NCBI RefSeq assembly: GCF_003711515.1
Contig: NW_021167082.1
Coordinates: 1,249,310-1,313,309, forward strand
Direction: 5' to 3'
DNA from: Sodiomyces alkalinus F11
Taxonomy: Eukaryota; Ascomycota; Sordariomycetes; Glomerellales; Plectosphaerellaceae
DNA length: 64,000 bases
The translations under genes were made by a program, and so were the position numbers. Positions 46,293 to 58,000 of this stretch are shown in pieces. The notes below the pieces were generated by a model. That model ran no database searches and was not told the DNA's origin. It saw nothing but the letters and a program-made list of their open reading frames with translations. Position 1 is the stretch's first letter; every line of letters begins with the position of its first letter.

Positions 46293-46567
46293 NNNNNNNN
46301 NNNNNNNNNNNNNNNNNNNNNNNNNNNNNNNNNNNNNNNNNNNNNNNNNNNNNNNNNNNNNNNNNNNNNNNNNNNNNNNNNNNNNNNNNNNNNNNNNNNN
46401 NNNNNNNNNNNNNNNNNNNNNNNNNNNNNNNNNNNNNNNNNNNNNNNNNNNNNNNNNNNNNNNNNNNNNNNNNNNNNNNNNNNNNNNNNNNNNNNNNNNN
46501 NNNNNNNNNNNNNNNNNNNNNNNNNNNNNNNNNNNNNNNNNNNNNNNNNNNNNNNNNNNNNNNNNNN
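46293..46567. other. Assembly gap (275 N)
   Basis: Run of N downstream of SPC19, at the end of the gene-free block. Confidence 0.99.
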
Positions 46568-46631
46568 TCGAAGAAAATCCCGTCCCAGGACCTCCAATCG
46601 GTGCAGAATCCCAAGGCGAGGAAGACGGTTT

Positions 46632-47180
46632 TCACGAAGCCTTCTCGAGCCTCTTCCTCAACTCCCTCTCCTTCTGCGAAACCTCCAGCTCCAACCTCTC
46701 CACACTATACTTCAACCCTTCCTTCCGACTACGCACCGCACGAGCCTTCAGCCCCCGCTCGCCCGCGAGGGTATGCCGCCTCTCCCCCGCCCCCGCAGCA
46801 GCAGCCGACTTGGGCCGAGACCTGGACCCGGACCCATGGGCGGTAGCTGTTGATTCGGAGTCCCCGGCGGCGAGACGGCCGGCGAGCAGGTCGGACCTGG
46901 CCTTGAGGGTTTCGATGCGGCGGTCGCGGCGGTCGACCTGGGCCTCGGCGCGGTCGAGGAGGAGGGCGATGGAGGGGCCGATCTCGTCGCGGAGGGAGGC
47001 TTCGGCGGCGGCGAGGCGGGCGGAGGGGATGAGCTCGTAGTGGCGGGTTGTTTGGAGGACGGTGGCGAGGCGGGGGAGGTCGGAGGTTGCGGATTCGAGG
47101 GTTTGCACGGCGGAGGTCAGGAAGCTTAGGGAGTGGGTGAGGGAGGAGACGCAGTCTGCGTAGCTTGCTTGGTTGGACAT
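46632..47180 (-). CDS. SPC19: DASH complex subunit Spc19
   Basis: Kinetochore-microtubule ring (DASH/Dam1) subunit, needed for chromosome bi-orientation in fungi. Single exon, 182 residues. The N-terminal family signature is clear: YADCVSSLTHSLSFLTSAVQTLES, then DLPRLATVLQTTRHYELIPSARLAAAEASLRDEIGP, followed by a coiled coil (about residues 85-105) in which RRIETLKARSDLLAGRL is typical. The C-terminal part is a second Lys/Arg/Glu coiled coil. Start at the ATG 47178-47180. No intron is needed. Encoded on the same strand as the methyltransferase upstream, 383 bases away. Confidence 0.93.
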   Translation of the reverse strand: MSNQASYADCVSSLTHSLSFLTSAVQTLESATSDLPRLATVLQTTRHYELIPSARLAAAEASLRDEIGPSIALLLDRAEAQVDRRDRRIETLKARSDLLAGRLAAGDSESTATAHGSGSRSRPKSAAAAGAGERRHTLAGERGLKARAVRSRKEGLKYSVERLELEVSQKERELRKRLEKAS

Positions 47181-47563
47181 TTCGTGTCCGTTCTGGTTTC
47201 GTTTTGGTTGTTCTGGGGGGCGGGTTTATTTCTTTCTTTCCTCTACCGTTGTTGGCCAGGCACTTGGTATCGGCAATTCGAGTTTGTATGTCGGTGCATG
47301 GGTATCTTGATGGGATGGATGGTGTTGTTGTCGTTGCCGACGGGAGTGAATGTTTACGAGTTACAAAGTGACACCCGCTGGAGGTGGTGAAGATGGATGC
47401 CCCGCCATGCACGGACCACGGCCTGAGGATAAGAGTTCGCCTTAGCCGCATAGACTTCGATTTATTCATAAGACGGGCACCTTTATGTGTTTAAAGGGGT
47501 TGGGAAAAGATGTACCAGGCACGCCGCCAGGTGGTCACCATGGGGAAGATGCCAATATTACGT
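47181..47563. other. Spacer between the methyltransferase gene and SPC19
   Basis: 383 bases: 3' end of the methyltransferase gene and promoter of SPC19, both on the minus strand. No distinct element. Confidence 0.5.
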
Positions 47564-48810
47564 TCATTTCTCCTTGGGATGAGCTACGACTATAACGGCT
47601 CTAACAACCCTCGACTCGGCAAACCAGCGGAACAATCTCGCAGCTAGCTTGAACCCGCCCAACGAAATACCGTACTGTCCCAACGCCCGCTCCTGCCGGT
47701 CCAGGAAAGCCACCAACCCGGCGAACACGTCGTCTGTGACGTCCCGGATGGTGGCCGACTCCCCGTCGTAGCCGCAGGCGACGAGTTGGTCGCGGTACTC
47801 GGCCTCGGTGACGAACGTGCGCAGCGGGCAGCCCATGAAGACGCCGACGGCGCGGGCGGCCCAGACGTCCCGGGCCGGGGCGGTCTCGCTGAGGAGCAGG
47901 TCGAAGGCCATGAGGTTCGCGTGGAGGCGGCGCGCGGCGTATTCGAAGACGGGGCCGCGCGAGGGCGAGAAGTGGTACAGGCAGTCGAGGGCGAGGAGCC
48001 ACCGGGAGGTGGTGGTGCGGTCGTTTCCGTTTTCGTCGTCGGATAGGGAGTCGACTGCTTCCCGGACGCGAGGGGACCAGGTTGTTGGGCGGGCGGCGTC
48101 GGCGCGGAAGAGGTGGAATGCGTCGACACGGAGGGTCAGGCCGGACGAAGTTGTGGGGGTGGTGGGGGTAGCGGTCGTGGTGGTCTCGTCAGGGTGTTCG
48201 AGTTGGGTGTCCAAGGTAGCTATTTCGCGGCAGATCTTGCGTGAGGCCGTCTGCACCTGGGCCTCGTTTAGAGTGAGGCCGACGTAGCGGAAGTCGTGCC
48301 AGCCTCCGGACCGGACCATGCGGGCGAGTTCCCAGGTTTGGTCGCCGCAGCCGAAGCCAAGGTCCAGGATAGCGAGTGCTTCATTGCGTTTGGAGCGGCG
48401 GGCGGCGGCGTCGCGGTCTAAGAGGCCTGCGGTGCTCACGACTTCTTTGAGCAGGTTGGCGGCTGCCTCGTCGAAGTGGATGATGCGTTCGCCGTCTTGC
48501 TTCTTCCTGTATGATCTTGTAAGCATTCCAGGAATTGTGTGTGGATCTTTTTCTAATTTCTTGTCTAGAAAAAGATAAATAAAATAAAAATACGAGAAGA
48601 AAAGAGGAAATTGGGGAAGAAATACCAGTATCCCACATTCATCCACATAGAAGGAAGTGGTGTCCGGATATTGAGCTTCCAATGCGCCAGGCCGTAGATG
48701 TCGCTTGTGCGTAGGAAAACGAAGGCGGCGAGGGCAATGAGAACAACTGTCGCCGCTGCGCCTCCGACAAAGCCTATGGCTAGGCCCTGTGATGCCGTGA
48801 GCGACACCAT
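47564..48810 (-). CDS. Membrane-anchored SAM-dependent methyltransferase
   Basis: Exons 48626-48810 and 47564-48506 give 375 residues. A single hydrophobic segment at about residues 9-34 anchors the protein, probably in the ER with the catalytic domain outside the lumen. The block PLPSMWMNVGYW is joined by the splice to KKQDGERIIHFDEAAANLL, a combination seen in fungal class I methyltransferases. Motif I, AILDLGFGCGDQTW, binds the SAM; LALDCLYHFSPSRG is the post-motif region with an aromatic/histidine pocket. The family is distantly related to sterol and small-molecule methyltransferases; the substrate is unknown. Translation starts at the ATG at 48810; an in-frame GTG two codons earlier was not used. 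Confidence 0.87.
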
Positions 48811-49019
48811 GGCCACAACGGTCTAGAGAGAATGGAATATGGAAGAGAATATGATATTTGGGTCAACGCCGAAGAACGTAGGTTGAGAAGTCCCGGTCCT
48901 CGTCGTCTTAAAGGACTCGGATAAGAGGGTCGACACCGAGAAAGTCGCAAATCTTGCAATTATCCAATGTTAACCCTATAACCGATCACTACTTGTATTG
49001 GGTACCGGAGGTCGAGGTA

Positions 49020-49196
49020 CCTACCTACCTACCTACCCGGTTAGGGGGGGTTATAGGTCAGAGCTCGAACAGAGAATTCTGCACTGACCAGAGCCAGGAC
49101 AGAGATATCGCTGTCAACATAATGTTCTAAGACTTGCGACATCTGACCAGTCCATCGGGCTCTGACCTATAACCAGCCAAACTCGGGTAGGTAGGG
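49020..49196. mobile_element. Short terminal-inverted-repeat element (MITE-like)
   Basis: About 177 bp. The left end CCTACCTACCCGGTTAGG...GGTTATAGGTCAGAGC and the right end GCTCTGACCTATAACC...ACTCGGGTAGGTAGG are inverted repeats of about 35-40 bases. There is no coding capacity. The core matches the fragment at 9050-9168 in reverse orientation. Target duplication is unclear because the ends merge into CTAC repeats. Confidence 0.75.
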
Positions 49197-52100
49197 AATA
49201 CTAATAACTATAAAGCAAGGAGAAAGTGTGCTTTAGTTCACCAGACAGAACAACTAACATTAACTATATATTATAACATACAAAGCATATTTAACAACTC
49301 TGGGTCCTATGTTAATAGACTTTCTAAGCATATAGTGTCAGCTTTATCGCAGATATAACAGTTCATAGTGTGGCTTAAACTTCATAACATAAAGCTCAAC
49401 GTCTTTTAGGTCAGGATGAATTACTTTAAACATTGGCGGCTCTGACAAAATGATAGATGGGACTCTTTACGGATATAAAAACCTAGCAGCCCTACAAGTC
49501 AGATTCGATTGGTCCCAGCTTCACCTCCCTTCTGTGAGTAAGGATCTTGTTGAAGAAGTTAGTCAGAGAAAAGCCCTAACATGGGGGCCAGAGGCCTGGC
49601 AACCAGTCAAAGACGGGGGAAGTGAAGAATACACAGTCCAGCCAGATAACGACCAACGAAGGCCTGGCCCATACGGCAGCCTGCACGTGTGTGGACCATG
49701 CTCACGGACCGCAAGGGTTTCGGACATCGTTCCTCCTCCGGAAAGCATGAGGAAAAGGAGTCGAGAGCCAACCATGCTCCGGGTCCGGGATACTACGGGG
49801 CATACTTCGTACGTAGTACACGCGTACATCGTGTCAATGTGAAAACGTGGAGGACCGTGGAGTAATTATTTTGCAGATTCGGAAGAATATCAGAAAAGGA
49901 GAGGGGAAAAAAAAGGGGGGAAAGAGGGGGAGAAGAGTAAGAAGGGCATATTTCGTCATGTCGATGACACGGAGGGGCTGAATAGACCTCCGAGGTGGGC
50001 TGCCGACAACGAGAACGAGCACGACAAGAGATGATGACGAGTCGACCCAGGCCGTGCCGTTTGCTTGCGTTATTCGGTTATTACACGTACCATATAGATT
50101 GGTTTTGTGGATTTTGTGGATGCTGAAGAACAAAGCCTCGCTCTCAGGTCGGACATTGTTATTGTTCTGATATCGGATATCGAGACTCCCAACACAGAGG
50201 CGGCTGCTATTCGTATTGAGATATTTGATGTCAATGGTCTATACGAACCTTGTCTGTTATTCAGAATTCTGCATACCCTGCAGTTTGTATTTGCCGACAT
50301 CGATGCATGTAGGATGGATGGCTCGAACCATGTTGCCCAGTTCGCAACTTGGAAATAACCATCGATCAGATAAATCGCCAAGGAGCTCAGTTGAAAGGCC
50401 TAGACACCGGAAGAACGAGGATAATTACTTCGCAGTACCTAGGGTAAAATCTTGCCAAGGTTCCGAACAGAATTTTAGTGCGGAGATAGTTGTACAGTGC
50501 AGATGAGCTCTTAATACCGTGTCGACTATAGTATATCAGCACTAACTTTGTAAACAAAATTGGGGACACCAAAAACCACCCCAACTCAGGAGGTTTGAAA
50601 GAGTTTCTTCAGCTAAGGCGAAAACTGAGACGGATCATGCTACAATCAACACAGTATGGAGCCGTTCCCGATCTAGCCACCGAATTATGTAACCATGTAC
50701 CTAATAGTGCTATACTGTTTCTGGACAATCGATGTCCCTCGTACCCTAACCCTCTCACAAAACATATTTTTTTGCGTCGGGTAGAGAGCCACGGTAACAT
50801 ACACGAAAATAGCATAATATTCGTTGGCGCTTAGAAAAGTTAATAAATGCATAGTTCGTATAATAATAAAGGAAGGAACAAGTATCCGGGTCAGGTGCCG
50901 AACCTCCCTTTGATTCGTAATAGCGTTATATGTGGGGTGTATGTATGCTTTTAGGACACCGACGGAAGACGTCGTGTAAGTTTAGTGTACGGAGGGAGTA
51001 CTGAGACCTAATAATGGCGACAAAAAGTCAACAATGACTTCACGACTATTCTATTTTATACCTTCGTACCCAAGAGAACTCTTCTATTTTTTTCCCGACT
51101 CGTTCACATCACATACCTTGGGTATTACACGTGTACCGAAGCATGATGGATGGCGCGCTAGGTATTTATCCTGTTCGTTCTTTGTCCTCCTATTGCTTTG
51201 GTGAGGTATATCTCAATGTGGTCATCGTATTTGTACACTTGTACCGAGTCGGTCAGCGAGTCAAGTAAGTACCTCAGGCCTTAACGGAGTATTATTCTGC
51301 ACTTCTTATCAAAAGACAGTCGGGATTCTCAGGTTATTTCGTTTGACCTTACAGGGCCAGACGATAGGAACCTGCAACCTCAACCTGCAGGATCTGCTTA
51401 CAACGTACCGTACCTTGCTTGGGTGGTCTAGAAAGTGCAGTACACGTGTAGGAAGTACACATATACCCACTGTGCGACCCACACTCGGCATAGGTACATT
51501 GGTTATCTCGATGACCCGATGTTTGGACGCTGTCTACTTTTTTTTGTTCCTTATTACCTTAGGTACCATCTCATTCGTCCCAACTTTGTTCGAGTTCGAG
51601 GACCAGCAAGAGGAATAACGGCACCCGAACGCCTTTGTCTTGGATTCTTTGACGTGGTTGACTTCTCATCAAGTAATTACTCCGCCTCCTTTTGAGAAAA
51701 TACGGATAATTACTATTCTTGTAGTCGTATTCCGTTCCTCTGTGTTCAATGTAGCGAAAACGAGCTTGAGTTAATAAGCCCCGCCGCCACCAAGAAGCCA
51801 CAAAAGCCCTGTCACGGTGTGCCACGCGGAATTCCTGTCAGGAACCAGGTACAAGCGTCCTCTTCTCCACCAATCAAGTTTTGTTCCGAGGGAAGAGCAA
51901 CCAATAGGTCGCGGCACCTGCGAATGCGTGTTCAAACAAACCCATACGGCTGGCTCCGTGAAGGAAGCTTATTCACACTTTTCATCATCTCAAGGTCCCA
52001 ACGTCCAAGTTCCAGGCCATGACAAGACTTCCACCACATCCACCACATCCACCACAACCCCACCACACTCCAGCCCAAACTGCCGCCTCTTTTTCCTCCC

Positions 52101-53318
52101 CCCCCCTTCTCTTCGAGATCCTCATTGGATGTTTTGGTGATGATATTTTCGCAACAACACCTCACGGCGGGCCCCGTCTGTTCTGGTATATGGGGTGCCT
52201 GGCGGGTACGTGGCAGGGCCCTCAATATTTCTGCTTCGGGAATCGAGCCCGAGAGGGCAACCAACCCCTTACCCGTTCAAGCCATGCTTGACTCAACTTC
52301 CACTCATAACTGACTCTTCGTCCCATACGTAGCGGGGTGAACGGACAATATCAATCAACCACGAAAAGCGACACAGCGAGATGCCCATCTCCGCCTACTC
52401 TACTTCGTATGTGCTCAGGCACAGAGGCCACCAACACCCGAAGAGCATTGGATGCTGGAGGAAGAAAGAAACAATACCAGCTGGGCTGGGTCTATGTCTC
52501 TGGACTTTACCTTACCTCCACCGTATAAGGTACACCGCTCCATACTCGGCGGCGTAAGTTGTAACACCTACGTCACCTCCCCGAGTCGTCCTGCACCATT
52601 CAGCAGCCAGTACCGCAAAAGTAATGGCACGTACTGTATGCCGGTGGCGCCTCAAGTTGGGCTGAGGCAGTCGTAGCAGTCGGTTAAACTCGGAGTCGGA
52701 GGAACAAAGAGAAGACGTCCCTCCACCTACGACCATACGAAGCAACGAACAATGCGGATGGTGGTGTGGATGGTGTGGATGGTGGTGTGGATGGTGGTGT
52801 GGGCCCGGCCCCTCCGTTGTCCATTCTCCGTGTGGTCTCTGGACCTGAAGCCCTCCGGTTATGCACGAATCCAGGTACCATCTAATTACTAGTCATGACC
52901 AGATCCGTTCCAAGGTCATAGAGATGGGGCCTTGTCAAGGATCTTCCCTCGTCCCGGGCACGTCTCCCAGCCCCATCTCATGCCCTCCATATCATATCTT
53001 CAGGTCTCGACTCCGATCTTGTAGCCACCCATCCGGGGGTATAAAGATCCCTCATCTCAAGCCACGACCGGTCACATCTCGTTCCGATAATCTATCCGTA
53101 TCTATCATTACACGTGTACAATCCTTTGCCTGGTCCTTGACCTGATTCCTTTCCTTCCCTTCAAGCTCTTCGAAGCACTTCATTCCTTTTTGAAGCCTCA
53201 GCATAACGGCTTGGTCCGTTTCTACGTTTCTCTCCTTGCCACGAAGACTTTCGTCTTACACCGTTCCTTCAGACACTCTTTGGCCACCAACCGTCTGTTC
53301 CACTTGCAGTCTTTCAAG
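49197..53318. other. Long intergenic region upstream of the DNase1-like gene
   Basis: About 4.1 kb. 49.2-49.45 kb is AT-rich. A 130-codon frame at 49450-49842 is unsupported. (CCACCACAT)n at about 52030-52070 and a GGATGGTGGTGT repeat at about 52755-52800 are simple repeats. Pol III-like boxes on the minus strand at 52239-52284 do not fold into a tRNA. The last 280 bases contain the TATA box of the next gene. Confidence 0.5.
53040..53046 (+). promoter_or_regulatory. Putative TATA box of the DNase1-like secreted-protein gene
   Basis: TATAAAG in GGGGGTATAAAGATCC, about 279 bases upstream of the ATG, leaving room for a leader of about 240 bases. Confidence 0.45.
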
Positions 53319-53864
53319 ATGAAGTTCACCCAGACTCTGTCCCTCCTCGGCTTTGCCGCTCTCGCGGCTGCCGTCAAGTTGACCAACACCGTCACCTTCA
53401 TTTCCCTAGACGACACAGAGCGGACCGTCTACTTCACCCCCAGCGAGGGCCACGAGGAGATCGACAGCGTCAAGATCGCCGGCGGCGACAACATCACCAC
53501 CAAGATCCCCGAGGGCTGGATCGGAAACTGGTACTCCGTCTCGGCCGGCAAGCCCAATGTCCCCGGCATGCTGGGCGAGGTCGCCTTCCAGGGCTGGAAC
53601 GACTTGACCTACTTCGACGTCTCCGCCATCGTCGACCCCAACGACAAGGACGGCGTCAAGGAGATGTACCCCGTCGAGTCCCAGGACCCGTCGTCCGGCT
53701 GCCAAGACTTCCCTTGCAACAATGCCTACTACGTCTGGGACGACGTTCAGACCAAGGTCACCCCCGAGACCGACCTCGTCTGCACCCTCGGCTCCGGCGT
53801 CAGCCCCCTCAAGAGCCACAAGGCGAAGTCTGTCAAGCGTGACTTTGTCCTTGGCAAGTTCTAA
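53319..53864 (+). CDS. Secreted DNase1-like / thaumatin-like surface protein
   Basis: Single exon, 181 residues from the ATG at 53319 (AAGATGA). The frame is open further upstream, but only this start gives a signal peptide, MKFTQTLSLLGFAALAAAV. The mature part reads as a small beta-rich extracellular protein: TNTVTFISLDDTERTVYFTP, the sequon NIT, WIGNWYSVSAGKPNVPGMLGEVAFQGW and the cysteine pair in GCQDFPC. Many ascomycetes have one, usually named DNase1 protein, without demonstrated nuclease activity. The C-terminus contains a Lys-Arg site followed by seven residues (DFVLGKF), a potential Kex2 cleavage. Strong codon bias toward C-ending codons suggests high expression. Confidence 0.85.
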   Translation: MKFTQTLSLLGFAALAAAVKLTNTVTFISLDDTERTVYFTPSEGHEEIDSVKIAGGDNITTKIPEGWIGNWYSVSAGKPNVPGMLGEVAFQGWNDLTYFDVSAIVDPNDKDGVKEMYPVESQDPSSGCQDFPCNNAYYVWDDVQTKVTPETDLVCTLGSGVSPLKSHKAKSVKRDFVLGKF

Positions 53865-55048
53865 GCTGGAGTCAAATCACACACACACCCTCCTTTTCTG
53901 GCTCCCCTTGGGACACCAAAAAGAATGGGCGGATTTGACACCTGTCGTCTCTCGTTTCTCGTCCAACACACCAAAAGCAAGCGTAGAACGCTACTACGAT
54001 TTTATGAGGCCATTTATTGTTACGATTTATGAGCCGCCAACAAGATGACAGACCACAACTGTCTGGCAGGATATATATATATATGCCCCTTGTGACCGGA
54101 AACCTACAACAAACACGGAAAACGTTTCTTCCCCGAGGGGTCTGGGGAACGATGGAAATGGGAATCATGGGATCACCGTAACGGGGAACGGGATGGCTAT
54201 ATAAAACCACTGTTATGGGTCTCGATAGAGCGGCGTTTTTGTCATTTTATACTTCGATTCGTACATTCGCTTACCCCGGCTGAGATCTTGTAGTCTCTCG
54301 AAGATTGGAGATCACCGGGGATATTTTCAAGTTGGCATAGGTCAGCCTCTTCCTGGCTACCGAGTTCATTTATTGTATCGGAAAGTAATATTCCGATTGT
54401 TTCACCATGATTACCTCTCCGTTTGTTTCCTTGACAGTGTCTGACTTGGTATGAACTCCATATTGCCCTCGTGTGTCCCGTCTTCATCGGGTGCACCCCG
54501 ACTTTCGCTTCTTTTGACCCTTCCCGGCAAAGACAAGTTCCACGGCTACCTGCACGAAGCCCTGTGACAATTCGGGCCCCTTTGCTATAAATAGGGGTTC
54601 TTTGTCTAGTCATGTGGCTTAATTTGTGTCACAGTTCGGGTTTCGAAGGATTCTCTGTCCGATGAAAGGCAACCCAGGGATTCCGAACACTTGGGTGGCT
54701 ATTATAGCACGTTTGGTCTCGGTAGGATGTCCCGAAGCAAAAGATGGAGCAGAGCAAAGGGTCGGGAGTTAACGAGGCTTCAAAAGAGCGAGTGTTGTGA
54801 AGGTGTGTAAGATCATCTGTCTTCTGTCCTCACGTGTTATATAACATGTCAAAAAGTCGGCACAAAGGCTAGCTGCTTCATTAAAGTAAACAGAGACAGA
54901 TCAAACATGGCTGATTATAGCGCAGGGGAGCCGCAATAGCTAGTCTCCCGCCGCGGATGTAGAATGCTCCCAACTCCGTGCTTGACATTGAAGCCTTGAG
55001 ATTAATCTTCTTCGTTTTCGTCATCTCCCCCTCTGGTTTGGGTCCCAT
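53865..55048. other. Convergent spacer between the DNase1-like gene and VPS54
   Basis: About 1.2 kb. (AT)n at 54070-54083. A few short frames, none convincing. No mobile element seen. Confidence 0.5.
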
Positions 55049-58000
55049 CTACTTGTCGTTGGTAGTCTCATCGGGTGGCGGCGAAGACTTGCCCTCTTGC
55101 CCCGAGTCCTTGGCATCGCTCTTTTCAGGTTCGCCTTTGTTGGCTGTATCCTCCTCTCCTTCGACGGGCTGTGATGCGTCAGTAGCGGGTGGGGTAGACG
55201 GTGACGGCTGCGCGGGAGCCTCAACCGTCTTCCCGTCGACGATACTCATGAGGTGCTCGCCCGTCGTCCCAAAGCCCTGTAGGTCGGCGAGTTTGGTCGT
55301 GAAGAATTCGACGTCGCGGCGCATGCTAGACACACCCCGAAATTCGTTAGTCTCAGTCTCGGGTTTCGGGGAGAGAAAGGGGGGGGGCATCGTTTGCGGA
55401 GGGAATGTCTCTTACCTTTGCCGGCCCGCTTCCGTCTTGGGGTCGGCCGCGTCGAAGACCTTGCCCAACTGTTCCTTGTAGCTTGCGAACACGGGGACCA
55501 TGACCATCTGGACCGAGCTCTCGGGAACATGCTTGCTGAGCACCCTGTGCAGCGTCGCCGTTTCCTTGACCAACGCTTCCATGTACGGGTGGACCGACTG
55601 GGCGCCGTCGCCGTCCCAATCGATGGCCTTGATCGCCTTGGAATGGTACGCCACGCGACCGCCCATGATGTCGACAAGCTTGTCGAAAATGCTGTTCTGG
55701 TGTTCCTGGAACAGCCTACGCACCTTGTCGAACTCGCCCATCAAGTTGGATACGCCGGCCCCGGATCCTGCGTGCCTCCGGACGAACTCCCGTATATGCG
55801 GGATCAACGTGACGATGAGGGCCAGTGCCTGCGCCGCGAGGGCCAAGTGCCGCGTGGTGATGTTCTTCAGACCAGCCGACCGCGTTGCGCCGGCACCGAG
55901 GATGAGTTGTGTGCACCGTGAATTGAAAAGATGAAGGTATGCAATGAGAGACGTCGCCACGTCGGTGGTCATGGAGGGGATCCCCTTGATGAGGTGCAGG
56001 AAATGCGTGATGCCTTCCAGGCAGAGAATGGCCGAGTTGGGCAAGATGAAGCTCTCGCCTTCCACCACGGCCGTCCTCGTCTTCTCCCTGCTCGTTCCAT
56101 TCGTTTCGGGTTTCGCCTGAGCAGCCGCGTCTGCCGTCTCCTCATCCTCTGGCGAGTACTCGATCCAAATGTTGCTTCCCTCGGACCAGGATGGGGCATC
56201 TCGCGTGCTGCTCTCCACCACCTCATTCAAGAGGGCCGCATCCTTTTCCGTGAAGTCTTTGGCGCCCCATTGATCCGTTTCCATGTTCTGAGCGAGGTTC
56301 TGCTTCTCCGCATCTCCATGGTACTGTACAAACTCCTTGATGTGCCCGTTGACCAGCGTTTTGAGAGACGTGCCGCTGCGACCCGAGATGGCTTCGCATT
56401 CGTTTGCAAAGTACAGATTCAGCGTAAAGTATCGCAAAAACCATACAAGAGGCAAGTGCGTGCTCTGGTCGGCCCGGACCTTGAGGACCTTGACGATCTT
56501 GTCCTGTGCAATGTCGACAGCCTGGCCAAGCAGATTCGCGACGTCCATGGCCTTGTGAATCTCCTCTTGTATCTCAAAGATGGATCCGTCTTGTTGTCGT
56601 TCCGGCTTGGGGCTTGACAACGGCGATCGAATGGGCGGCGACTTTGTACCGCTGTCGCCGAGGGGGTCCGCCGACAAGGAGCTCGCAACGTCCAAAAGAA
56701 CCTTAACCTGGGTCGTGAGCCGACGCAGCGTCTCCGTGACGCCGATGTACGCGGATTGGAGCAGATCTTCCGCGTCCTTCGGATCCAGAGCCCGTAGGTT
56801 TCGTGCGAGGATAGAAGATTTCTCCTTGCTCGACAAGTTCCGCCCGCCACTCGTCGTCGAGACGGACATCATGGACTCGTTGTCATCATCGGCGGAGCTC
56901 GGTAATGGTCGCCGAATGATGTTCCGGACCTCGCGCAGGACGGCCTCGCGATATGCGCTGGTGGCTGTCGCTATGTGCTGCGCGCGGTGCAGTCCGACCA
57001 GGTAGGGACGTATGGTTTTCTTGAGCTCGTCGGTCGAGGCCAGGTAGCTGGGAAATACCGAGGGCTCCCTCGAATGTCCACCCCTAGCTCGCATGGAGGA
57101 ACTACTCCACCGCAGGAGCACTTCTTGCTGCTTGACAGCTTCGAGATGCCGGCGAAGGTCATCCAGTAGTGCATTCACAAACTTCGACTCGTACGCTTTG
57201 CCAAGGCGGAACCGAAGAGAGTTCAGGTCGTCGTTCACGCCTTGCAGTGCTGTGGCCCCTCTCAAATCTCGCAGGCATATAGCCCGAAGAGCCGGCGTTG
57301 TGACAGCCGCAGGGTCATCCTCCCGGAGCTCACCCGCAATAAGTAGCTCCAAGGAGTCAATGCCGTTAAGCGCTTCTTCGACCTGTCCCGAATCGACTAG
57401 GCTCTCGCATTTCTTCACCGCCTCGACGATATGTCGTAGCTGGAGCACGGCATCATTCAGCTGCTGGATATTCTCGCGGCGTCGACGCTTTTGGATCATA
57501 TCCAAGCCAGTCTGTGCAATTTCTCGGTCGAGAGCTGCTAACTCTTTCCGCAACGTCTTGATCCTCTCCACCGAATCACTTGCTTCGGAGTGCAGCTCCC
57601 TCAAGGAACCCAGGGCCGTGAAGAACGTTGTTGAGGCTGTGGAGATGGAGTTGATCAAGTGCATTTCGATCGTGTCCATGTACCAGGATAGCTTCTCTTG
57701 CAGTATTGCGTTGGTCGCTAAGGCCTTCCTGGGAGCCGCCGCACTGCCATTCGGCGCACTCTTTTCCCCCTTGTCATCGGTGCTGCCTGGTGGAGGCCGA
57801 ACGACTTCAGAGCGCTCGCTTACGACGTCGAACGTCCTCGGGTTTTCCAAATGAAAATCCGCGTCAAAGTACACGTTGGGGATAGTGGAGAGGGGGGGAG
57901 GTCCCTGTGGCCCCCGCCGGCTTGTACTCGATGATGATTTCCGAATGCTTGCGGCGTCGAGAGAGGATATAGACGATAGTGACGTGATGGACGACCTGCG

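Noticed and set aside
46263..46853. Open frames reading across the 275-N gap
   Set aside because: Created by translating N; they also overlap SPC19 in antisense.
49450..49842. 130-codon open frame near the 49-kb inverted-repeat element
   Set aside because: No recognisable domain, no promoter or splice context; next to AT-rich repeat-like DNA. It stays possible but unsupported.
53190..53318. Upstream in-frame start for the DNase1-like gene
   Set aside because: It would add 43 residues before the signal peptide; the ATG at 53319 places the hydrophobic core correctly.
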